Source: Silene conica (lineage: Eukaryota > Streptophyta > Magnoliopsida > Caryophyllales > Caryophyllaceae). Taken from it: a stretch of 64,000 nt of DNA. Below are positions 49,790 through 59,623 of this stretch, one piece after another. A model generated the notes under the pieces. It was not told the origin of the DNA and did no database searches. It was given only the letters and a program-made list of their open reading frames with translations. The stretch spans positions 13,967,501-14,031,500 of the forward strand of contig CM055317.2 of the NCBI GenBank assembly GCA_029255685.2. Reading direction: 5' to 3'. The translations under genes and the position numbers were made by a program. Numbering within the stretch: position 1 is the stretch's first letter; every line of letters starts with the position of its first letter.

Positions 49790-50388
49790 AGTTATTTTCC
49801 GAAATAGGCGATTTTCAACAATTAATTAACGAAATAGGTTATTTTTCAAATTTATTACTGAAAATGGGTCCACGTAGGACTGGATTTCCCGAAGCTGTGG
49901 TCAGAGTCAAGTCGTCTACCCCCATAGCGACTTGACCTTTAACAACACAAACCCAAATTGAACGAAAATAAAAAAAAAACAAATAAGAGGAAAGTCGCTC
50001 AGCCGGAGAGCGGATTGACCTTTAACAAATCAAGCCCAAACTTTAAAAAAAAAAAAAAACTAAAGAGGCAAGTCGCCTTGCCAGACAACGACTTGACCAA
50101 GTTTCCAAAATTGAAAGTGTACTCCAGGCCAAACCGCCCCCCTCCCCAGCGACTTGACCATGGACTTTAAGTCAAGTCGCTCTCCCCCAAAGCGACTTTA
50201 CCCTGCACTGAACTTCAGGTTCGGATTTTCACAACTATACACTCTGCATTTGGTCGTCGTCCGGATAAGCGACTTGAATACAATCCTAGTTTCGGTGATG
50301 ACGTGGACCCATTTTCGATAATAAATTTGAAAAATAACCTATTTCGTTAATTAATTGTTGAAAATCGCCTATTTTAAAAAATAACTCC
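49790..50388. mobile_element. Long-TIR MITE, Mutator-like
   Basis: About 88 bp at each end (49790-49877 and 50302-50386) are inverse repeats, with AGTTATTTT at the tip and AATAGGCGATTTTCAACAAT inside. Flanks ATAATTATG (49781-49789) and ATAATCATG (50389-50397) match at 8 of 9 bases, which fits the 9-bp duplication of Mutator-like elements. The interior carries about five AAGTCGC...GCGACTTGACC hairpin units and no gene. Confidence 0.68.
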
Positions 50389-51389
50389 ATAATCATGCTA
50401 TCGTTTTCTACTACTACAATTCTATAATTCTTAACCTTACTATTTCCAATTCTAGCAATGAAACTGACCAAGTCTTTGAGACGTCTTTCGTTGGGAACAT
50501 GAATAGATGATGGTGCTGAAATTGTAAAGCGGGTACGATCAAGTTTTAAATGGAAAGCCGGACAGGTTACGATTATGATACCGTCAAGTATGACTTTCTC
50601 ATTAGAATAAGCTCGAATATATATAGTACAAGAGTTCGGGATATTATCATATTTTTAAAAGATAAAGATTACGATATTATATCTAATACCCCTCAAGCTG
50701 AGCATCGAGATCAAGAATGCCCATCTTGTGCAGAAGATAACTAAATTAAGAAATTCCCAAGGCCTTAGTAAAGATACCAGCAAGTTGCTCAGTCGTGGAA
50801 ACATAATTAATTTCAATATGTTTAGTCCGCTCATGAAAGACAGAGTTCCGGGCAAAATGAATAGCGAATTGACTATCGCAAAGCAAATGCATGGGGGCAG
50901 CCAAAGTCACGTCCAAACACACAAGAAGGCTACGTAGCCATTTGAGCTCGCAAACTATACAGCCAAGAAGCGATATTCGGTCTCAGCTGAAGAAAGAGAG
51001 ACGGTATGCTATTTTTTCGTCTTGCAAGACATGAGAGAACCACGCAAGAAAACAATCCAACCAGTGACTTAACGACGAGACCAACCAGTACCCCAATCAG
51101 AATCGCACCAACCAGTCGTAGTGAGATCACTGTTACATTTTAACAAAATACCTTCTTCGGGACTTCCCTTAAGATACCGAATCACCTGTAATGCAGCATC
51201 CATATGAGCTTACGTGGCTGAGTGAGAAATTGCGATAGAATGTGAACGACGCAAGACAATTCGGGACGAGTAACAACAAGATATATTAGGGCCCAGCCGA
51301 CCAACACGACGCCGATAGCGTTCCGGATCAGAGAGTATTGAGCTGGTATCATCACCAAGACGATGATTCTGCTCAATAGGGGTCATAGC

Positions 51390-52295
51390 TAGGGTTGCCA
51401 ATGGGTAGGGTCTGGGTAGGGTCCGGGTTAGAGCTGTACAATGGGCTGGGCCGGGCCGGGCCGGGCCAAGAAAAGTCAGCCGCCCGGCCCTAGAGGGCTT
51501 CTAGTTGTGTTTGTGGGCTGTATTTGTGCTAGTTGTGTTAGTTTTATTAGTGGGCTGGGCCGGGCTGGGCTGGGCTGCATTTCACACAGGGCTGGGCTGA
51601 CAAAATCCGGCCCTGGCCCTGGCCCTATTCGCTACCGGGCTGGGCCAGCCCTGTTTGGGCTAGAAAAAATGGCCCACGTAACAGGGTTGGGCCGGACCGG
51701 GTCGGGCTGGCCCGCTACGTTGTCCAGCTCTAGTCCGGGTAGGGTCCAGCAAGATCCGAACCCGACCCTGAGTCACATACCTTGGACCCATACCCGACCC
51801 ATACCCGAAAGGGTCTGAAATTAATGGACACATACCCGAAAGGGTCTGAAATTAATGGACCCATACCCGACCTAGAGGGTCCGGGTCTGGGTAGGGTCTA
51901 CTTTTTTCTTTGACAAAATTTTTTTTCCCTAAATTATATCATTTACCTAGTACCCAAACTTATCATTTTCATCAATTTTCCGTTATTCTTATTGGTTATT
52001 TAGATATGCGTATAGTATATTAATGATAACTAATAACTGTCGTATGTATGTGTGTATTATTTGAGTTATTGACGTTCGTATGTGTGTTTTTTTTATATAA
52101 ATATAAGGGTCTATGGGCCGGGTAAGGTCCCAACACCAAGACCCGGACCCGGACCCGGACCCGATGTATGTTTTTTATATACGACTAATACACGACCCAT
52201 ATCCGAGTGAGTCTCAAAATTTCAGACCCATACTCGACCCATTAGGGTCCGGCCCTAAGGGTCTGGGTTGGGTACCCGACCCAATGACATCCCTA
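51390..52295. mobile_element. hAT-type MITE (contains a second MITE)
   Basis: The left end TAGGGTTGCCAATGGG and right end ATGACATCCCTA are imperfect inverse repeats. The 8-bp duplication GTCATAGC is exact on both sides (51382-51389 and 52296-52303), the hallmark of hAT elements. The interior is made of GGGTCCGGGT-like and GACCCGGACCC-like repeats and has no coding signal. It is nested in the copia remnant and split by the element at 51429-51732. Confidence 0.85.
51429..51732. mobile_element. hAT-type MITE nested in another MITE
   Basis: 304 bp, with ends TAGAGCTGTACAATGGGC and GTTGTCCAGCTCTA as inverse repeats. The 8-bp duplication GTCCGGGT is exact on both sides (51421-51428 and 51733-51740). 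The interior is GGGCCGGGCC-rich. It inserted into the older element at 51390-52295. Confidence 0.88.
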
Positions 52296-52586
52296 GTCAT
52301 AGCTGGCTTGGCACCCAACAACTCGGTTTCAGTAATGATATCGATCGCAAACTAAAATAAATGCCCTCAATACTACGCGCAACTTCGAGACCTAAGAAAT
52401 ATTTCAATGGATCTAAATCTTTCATGTCAAAGCAACGACTGAAATGATCCTTAAATACAACAATAGGTGCAAATTATTACCCGCAATGACAAGATCATCA
52501 ACGCAAATAAGAATATGTAGACGTACCTCATCACACGAGTAAGTAAAAAGAGTATAATCGAGTAAAATTATTTGAACCCATAATCG

Positions 52587-53338
52587 CACTACAAGAAAAC
52601 CAAATTTGAGCGACAAAAATTTGGCGATTGTTGTCGGTAGTCGCCAATTTGGCGATTGAAAGAAAAGGGCGACTGTTCTCAGTCGCCAATTTAACGACTA
52701 CCAAATATCCTCAAAATTTCCACCTACGGACACATTTGGCCACTGAATACAAAAACGGGCGACTGAATTCAGTCACCTAAATTGGCAACTACTCTCTTCG
52801 GTCGCCAAATACTCGTATATAGTCACCAAAAGCGGTGATGCAAATAGAAGACGGATCTTCACTTTCCCTTCCCTTCACTTTACCAAAACTCATAACACAA
52901 AACACGGTATTACCACCACCATCAATTACTTTCACCATCACCACCACCCCCACCCCCATCCATCACCAGATTCCGTCTGTCACCAAGACTCCGTTCATTG
53001 CTCTTCTTTTTCCTTTCATTTAGTTAAATCAAAGTTTGTATGTTCTTTAAATTCAATTTCAATTTTTAGTTTGGTTTTTGTTTTGTTTTGTTTTGTATAT
53101 TTAGTGATTGTAGTAGCTTATTAAGATCGTAGTAGATTATTAGGTTGTAGTAACTTATTAGGTTGTTAATTAGATAAATTGGGGGTTACGATTTATATAA
53201 AATTAGTTAAGACAATGTTGTTAGCCTTATTAATGCTAGTTAATTAGATTGTAATAGCTTATTAGGATGTTAATTAGGGTGTAATAGCTTATTAGGATGT
53301 TAGTTAGTGTGTCAAAAGATAATTATAGCGAACGACTA
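52587..53338 (+). mobile_element. Left-end relic of a second CACTA copy
   Basis: It starts CACTACAAGAAAACC at 52587 and carries TTGGCGACT-type subterminal repeats, followed by a leader like that of the 21882-43761 element (CCACCACCATCA run, TTAGATAAATTGGGGGTTA). Similarity fades before 53338. No transposase and no right terminus are present, so it is a truncated relic of the same family. Confidence 0.8.
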
Positions 53339-53346
53339 CACATGAT

Positions 53347-53932
53347 TAGGGATGTCATTGGGGCGGGGCGGGGCTGGATATAGGCTCCCCCGTATCCGTA
53401 CCCATCAAGAAAACCCCGTACCCATCCCCGCCCCACCACCCATGGCGGGTCCAAGTTTCCAAAACCATCCGCGCCCCACCACCCTTGGCGGGTATAAATT
53501 TCTAAAACCATCCCCGCCTTACCTACCTATTAACCCGCTATACCATAATTTTTTTCTGATTTTTTATTTCGTACAAGTTGGTTTAATCACTATTAATTTA
53601 TATTTTCAGAAATTTGTTTATATAATTTTAGTTATTTACCAAAGAAGTTGTAAAATATTTTAAAATAGCTATTTTTAACATTACGTCTTAATTATAAAAA
53701 AATAATATTCGTAAAACTATCAAAATAATGGTATTAATTTTTGTAATAATTGGCGGGTAGGCGGGTATGAAGTGGGTAACACGCAAAAACCATCCCCGCC
53801 CCACTACCCATGGCGGGTACAATTTTCGTACCCATCCCCGCCCCACCACCCGCCAAAGCTCTACCCATCCCCGCTCCAACTGGGGCGGATGCGGGGCGGT
53901 ATCCACTTGTACCCGCCCCAATGACATCCCTA
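53347..53932. mobile_element. hAT-type MITE
   Basis: 586 bp. The ends TAGGGATGTCATTGGGGCG and CGCCCCAATGACATCCCTA are exact inverse repeats, and the 8-bp duplication CACATGAT flanks both sides (53339-53346 and 53933-53940). The terminal motif TAGGG.TG.CA.TGGG is shared with the MITE at 51390-52295, so both belong to one broad family. The interior has CCCCGCCCCACCACCC-type repeats and no coding signal. Confidence 0.9.
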
Positions 53933-54097
53933 CACATGATATTAACCCGAACATGAATATAAACATGTCATTTGCTACAAATATTTTGCAGCATATATAT
54001 AGTCTACATATTTGCACATAAGGGAGAAGATAGAATTCATTTTAATACAAACACAAGTGATCATCCTTCCTTACAAGAGTACCAAGAATTTAAAAAT

Positions 54098-56949
54098 TTA
54101 GTGGAACTTAAGACTGGTCAACACATTGTTGTTGACTGGGTCAGCCAAATGGTCAAGCAAGTTTTGGTATGGGCCCACACCAGTTACAAGGCCTTGTATA
54201 AAGTAACCCAATATTGCCAACATAGCCAACCTTCCATTTTTCACTTCCTTCAGTTTAAGCTCCTTCATGGATTTCTCATCTTTACCAAAGCCCAATGGGT
54301 TGAAAAACGGTCCGCCGGGGTATGCCGGATCACCCGACCCGCTGAATCCCTTTTCCAAGCCTAGGAAGTATTGTTTTCCCATGGATCCTGGATTGTACCA
54401 ATCCTGGAGTCTTCTGTGCTCGGCAAAGCCCATTAAGGCCATTTCTAGGACAAATAGGGTGTAATTGTCAGCCCAATAGTTGTATGTGCCTGCTGGTGGG
54501 ATGACCCCTGTTTGGAACCACGGGATGGCGGTTTCCGCTGGGATGAGGCCGAGTTTTCCAAGGATTTCCGGGGCTATGGCGCCTGCTGCACCCAGCATTG
54601 CAAAACGCCCGTTGATAATTTCACCGTACGCTAACCATTTTGGCTCAATGAAGCCTCCTGTGCCTTCTGGGTCTGATAGGCCTAGTGGGTCGAATCCAAA
54701 GTCACCTGGTAGACTGCAATTATGGAAGCAAATTTTACGAGTGAACGACTTTTTAAACTACTCCCTCCGCCCCAATCACTGACTTAATACCGAGTCTAGG
54801 ACGCGTTTACTCAAAGCTTTTGTAGTGGCTTCTTGCGTTTTGTTAAGACTTGTAATAGTGGCTTAGTTTGTGATATGTTTCCTGAACAACAGTTAGCTTA
54901 TTAGACCTTGAATATAATACTAGTCATTTGGACCATGTAGGCATGTACATATTAGGTCAATTAGGGTCCGATTCTATCAAGCCAGCAATTGAGTAGAATC
55001 AGGCCGAGTCATTTTAGGGTGGGCGATGTGTTATCAAGTCACTAGAGTCAAGCGATAACTTGAAATTACGAAAATTCTAGGGAAGGTTTAGTTGAGTCTC
55101 GTGTCATATTCAAGATCCTGGTTACACTAGCAATGACAGTCATGCCATTTAGTTAGGAATAACCTCTTCTATATCATTACTAATTAGTAACCATTTGTCG
55201 ACATTAAGAACGTTTTTGGTTATAATCGCGATGTTGTTAGCCAATAATTAGTTATCGAAGAACCAATACAAAAGACTCGCTCACTGGACTGATACAACTA
55301 CACGACTACTTGTTCGTTAGGTCACGTACATCTCATATATTACTCGAGTTGAATCACTTCTCGATCAGATTTATTAAGGTTTTTTATTTAAATTAGGCAC
55401 CATAGATTAACTTTTTTAATTTGTATGCGAGTCAAGCCAACTTAAATCGCAAAGAAATCGTAAGAATCAAGCAAACAACCACAAATGAATAATAATACCT
55501 GCCATCCAAGTAAGATAGACTTTGTTTGGATGCAAACCACAAGGGCCTGTTTGCTCCTTGCTGCAATCAATTCCCCAAAAAACACCGTAATTAGATCGAG
55601 TCAAATAAATACCACTCCCTCTATTACGATTTTTCCATTTATTTTTTGAAGGTCAAAGTTTAGAAACTAATTTGGCCAACAATATAGCAAAAATTTACTA
55701 AATTTTGTAACATGTTTGCATAATTATACTTGTCATAAGAAAATCTAATAAAAAATTATATATTCAACTAAAAATAGTCGAAAAACAAAAATAAATAAAT
55801 TAGAAAATCATTGTGGAGGAGAGGGTGTACCGAATTTCAGACTCAGGTCATGACCATCACAATTCAAATCAATATATACGAGCTAAGCTAAGTTAAGCGT
55901 CGACATTATCGATCTTAATAACACGCATGTTAAAAATAATCTAGTAATGTTACCTTAACCCAAAAAAATATATATATATTATTTAACTCGTTTTAATCTT
56001 AAAACTCAAGTCATATTATACAATTCAATTACTTTACCAACTAAACTTACTAACACATGGATAATTTCATAATAACATGCATATCATCATTATATATATA
56101 AAAGCAAAATGTAAAACTGCTGATGTGGCGCAACCAGGTTTCAGAATAAGCCTAATGGAGCTCTCTCATTCAACCTCATAATTTCAGTTTTTTTCGGCCA
56201 ATAACGTGAATAATAACAGTCATGTCAGCTTTCATTAAATATCAACTTATTAATTAATATTTCAACCATATAATTACTTAGATTCTCTTTTTTACCTTAT
56301 TTATCTTTTATTCTCTCTCTTTCCTAAATCTTATTTTATCTCAATTAATTTTTTTCAACTCTTATATCTTTTTCTATTCTATTACTAAAACCTCCTTTTA
56401 TTGGAAAGTTATAAGTTTACATTTTTTAATTATATTTTACGCTTTTCAAGTTATACGTCAAACTTTTAATGTCAACATGTTATTATATATATATCTTATA
56501 TATATTATGTTATAGATATACTTTTTTATTTTTCTTTAAAGTATTTAAATATACACTACATATATTATTAGTATATCTAACAACTTTAATTGTTCATTTT
56601 CCGTCAAAATTAAAATTGAACAACCCGTGAAATTCACGGGTGTTACGCTAGTTAATTGGTAAAGTAACACAAATTCTCTAGCAAAAATCTTGTCATATTC
56701 CTATAGTGGTATGTTGCTATATAACCTGTTTTATTCATAAAACTATAAGACGAATTATATGCGGTGTTAAGAGAGATGGAGGAACTGATAAAGTAATGTT
56801 ACCTTAACAGGAGGGGTAGCAGAAGCCCTAACAACAAAGGAAGACCTCCGAGATGAAGAAGTAGAAACAGCAGACTTAACACCAAGAATTTGTCTACCAC
56901 TTTCAACAGACGAACTCAAAGAAGATGAGAGCAATGCTTGTGCTGCCAT
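54098..56949 (-). CDS. LHCA3: LHCA3, photosystem I chlorophyll a/b-binding protein
   Basis: Peripheral antenna protein of photosystem I in the thylakoid membrane; it binds chlorophyll and carotenoids and passes energy to the core. Three exons on the minus strand with GT-AG introns, 56949-56803, 55560-55499 and 54713-54098, join in phase to 274 aa. Residues 1 to about 43 ([14 protein letters not shown]...) form a Ser-rich transit peptide. Pigment-binding helices follow: [37 protein letters not shown] and [13 protein letters not shown], ending [11 protein letters not shown] as in known LHCA3. The Asn in EIINGRFAM, in place of the His of other Lhca proteins, is the ligand known to give red-shifted chlorophylls in Lhca3 and Lhca4. 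Intron 1 carries a Helitron. No defect is seen. Confidence 0.96.
55610..55829. mobile_element. Stowaway-like MITE in LHCA3 intron 1
   Basis: It starts ACTCCCTCTATTACG and ends GGAGGAGAGGGTGT, a loose inverse pair of the Stowaway type (mariner), with an AT-rich interior. Terminal similarity is imperfect, so the limits are approximate. Confidence 0.4.
56087..56651 (+). mobile_element. Non-autonomous Helitron in LHCA3 intron 1
   Basis: It begins TCATTATATATATAAAAGC after an A and ends ACGCTAG before a T, the A-TC...CTAG-T rule of Helitrons. A hairpin with 9-bp arms, ACCCGTGAATTCACGGGT-like (56623-56641), ends 6 nt before CTAG, as expected for the 3' terminator. There is no coding region in its 565 bp. 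It lies in the antisense direction within the intron and so is spliced out. Confidence 0.82.
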
Positions 56950-57463
56950 TTCTGTAAGTGTTAAGTAAAACTTGTACACTTTAGTAAATGTGTTTTTAGT
57001 GTTAAGATTGCACTAGGCACAATTAATGGTAAAATGAATAGAATTGAAATGAAATATTAATAAGTGGTGGACGTAAAAATCTGAGAATTTCTGGTGGATA
57101 TTGGATCTTGGATCTGAGGTGGACTTTAGTTTAGTTAACGTCGCATATCTACGAACTCCAATTATGGGATGGCATTTGGCAGCTCTAATTTTATGTTGGA
57201 TAATGGATTTCCTGATTTTTTTAGGGCCCATTGGTGACACGTATCGATCGGGTTTTATGAGGTAAGAGATGAGTTTAAAATATTTGAGATCAGTTTATCC
57301 GTTTATTGAGTTGAATATTTCATTGCATTTATGTCGTGATGAATTTAGAAGCGGATAATCGGGTCACTTCGGTTTTATTAGCTTTGGTTGCTTCAAGTTA
57401 ATACTTCCACATATCACATTCAGATTATATTAATGTATACTTCTGAATTTCATGTATATAGTA

Positions 57464-58450
57464 CTCCCTCTTAGAGTCTTAGTCAGGGTGTTAATTCTCT
57501 TTCCGTTTCAATGCTAGTTGAGTGTTGGTTCCTAATTATTTTTTTGGTAAGTTTTTTATAGTCCAAAATTAATATCATGTGAGATAGAGTATGTTGCGTG
57601 TTCAAAAACATTCCCCCGTAATTACTTTTTCACATACAATTTTTCATAAAATTTCATCTTCTACCCTTTTCCTAAACCTAAACTCTCCTTCTAAACCTAA
57701 ACTCTCTTCCTAAACCCAAACAAAACAACTCATATATGGATTTTTATATACAATTTAATCAATTACTCTAAAAACTTAAATATTGGATTACAATTTTCCA
57801 AATATTGAGGTAATATTGTTTATAAATACGTTTTATTAAAATTATTAAGTTTATATTTTACTAAAATAAATTCGTGTGTTTATTGTTGATTATTTATTCG
57901 CCGGCGTAATTATTAATTGTTTATTACGTTCGTCGTACGTATGTCTTCAATTGTCATCGAAACGCTGGTTTGCATCATTGGTTTGCTGCAATTCTTCATA
58001 TTCAAATTCTTTTGTCGTAAATTCTTTTTTTTTTTTCTTTTTTTTTTGGTGTTTCTTTCTTTTAGCTTTTCTTTCCTTTTTTTGAAGTTTTATTTCTTCT
58101 TTTTCTAATTTTGTTTTTTAATTTAATTAATTAATTAATTATTACTTAAATTTCGGCGCAGGGAAGGGGCGGCGGTTTAGACGATTGTGATATAACGGTG
58201 GTGAACGGAGTTGATGACAGAGGGACGGTGAACGGAGTTGATGACAGAGGGACGATGAACGGAGTAGTTGGTTTAATGGAATGAATGAAGAGAGAAAATT
58301 AAAATTAATGGAGTGAATGTTTAAACAATGACAAGTGTAGGGTGGTAAAAATCATATGTGAAAAAGAAAAATCCGTATGTAAAAAAGCACGTCCCTTTCT
58401 TAATTATGCTTCTCAAAATAAAGGAAACCAACACGCTGACTAAGAGAAAG
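57464..58450. mobile_element. Mariner-like non-autonomous element upstream of LHCA3
   Basis: The left end CTCCCTCTTAGAGTCTTAG followed by TCAGGGTGTT matches the inverse of the right end AACACGCTGACTAAGAGAAAG, apart from an 8-bp extra in the left arm. TA lies directly outside both ends (57462-57463 and 58451-58452). The interior is AT-rich with a T-rich run near 58025-58110 and no coding signal. 56950-57463 upstream of LHCA3 holds its leader and promoter; I see no convincing TATA box. Confidence 0.6.
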
Positions 58451-58674
58451 TATAATATTAATATGACTTGATACTCGTAATTTTGGGTTAATTTAGGTCA
58501 CTTTAAATTATTTCATTCCCGGTTAGATCTTGTCACCTCAGAATCCAAATTGGGTCAACATTGGTCAATTAAAGTTCGGAATGGGTCTAGGTTGGGTGGG
58601 TCAATTCAAATTTTTGGTCATGATCAAGCCAGACAATTTCAGGTTAATGTTGGCTTTATCAGGTCTAAATCAGC

Positions 58675-58813
58675 TTTGTGAGAGGAAACGGTATCCGTCA
58701 CAAACTTGTGACGGATACCGCCGTCACAAATGAGAATTTGTGGGTCTCGGGAGGTCTTGCTTGTGACAGGTTAATCCCGTTTTTCCCGTCACAAGCTTGT
58801 GACCTCTCACAAA
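58675..58813. mobile_element. Short MITE with nested palindromes
   Basis: The ends TTTGTGAGAGG and CCTCTCACAAA are exact inverse repeats. The interior repeats CCGTCACAA and TTGTGACGG in both orientations, including a 32-bp near-perfect palindrome at 58689-58720. Confidence 0.6.
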
Positions 58814-58883
58814 AAGGAAGAGGGGACAAAGTGGAGCACCTTCCATGTGTTTTTCCACTCCCCTCTCAATCTCTCATGGGTAT

Positions 58884-58955
58884 TTTGTGAGCGAAAACGG
58901 TATCCGTCACAAGCTTGTGACGGATACCGCCGTCACAAATGAGAATTTGTGGATC
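58884..58955. repeat. Partial second copy of the short MITE
   Basis: It repeats about 70 bp of the left half of the MITE at 58675, including a perfect 32-bp palindrome at 58898-58929. The right half is missing. 58956-59623 beyond it holds the presumed 3' flank of NPC1 and nothing I recognise. Confidence 0.65.
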
Positions 58956-59623
58956 TAAATTGTGGAGTACAAGTTTTTATCCTTCCGTAAACCTTAAAAT
59001 TACACATCTTCGAACTAGAAAATCTAGCTGCAATAAAGATCAATAATACTCTAGTTCTGTATTTACACAAGTTTACCTAACATCAAGCACACATTTTATT
59101 GGCCTACAATCACAATTCACAAAAGCTTATATTTCCAAAATACACAGGTTTGCGAGAACTAAACGCAAGAGAAACATCAACCTTCTTGATTTGTCACCTT
59201 CGCCTCTAAGACCAAACTACCGGGATATTCACTCAAACTAAAATACAGGTTACAGATCGGAAATGGTTGATGCCACTAAGACCAAATACAGCTCATTCAT
59301 TTTACAGTGGGAGACTATGCAAAATTTCCCTCCAAACCTTTCTAAATACTCGAGGAATTCGCTTCTTCACAAGAAGAATCCCTCCCTCATTCTCCAACCA
59401 AATTCCATCATCCCTGAAAATGTGTATAACTTAGTATCTCTTTACAACGATATAATGTGTATAACTTGGTCCTCCATTTATGAAACTAATGTACACTGTA
59501 CAAGAAGCTTCTTTGAGGCTTTCTCAAGTATAATCTAACAAAGTGTTTGTGATCTCAAACCTAATTTTTTTCATCCAGCTAAAATAATGTAAGAAAAAAG
59601 GGTCAGTTGTAATTAAATCCGGT

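Larger units (their letters stand above)
50540..52586 (-). mobile_element. Decayed Ty1/copia remnant (fossil)
   Basis: Minus-strand traces of copia pol remain: an RT box (ILICVDDLVIAGNN near 52480), an RT to RNase H link (YLVVTRPELSCVVHILSQF near 51200-51300) and the RNase H end with CCTCAAGCTGAGC near 50690. It carries many breaks and is old. A hAT MITE (51390-52295) interrupts it and a CACTA end (52587) truncates its right side. Confidence 0.7.

Noticed and set aside
54769-54800. Stowaway MITE in LHCA3 intron 2
   Set aside because: Only a CTCCCTCCGCCCCAATCAC start is seen, with no matching right end.
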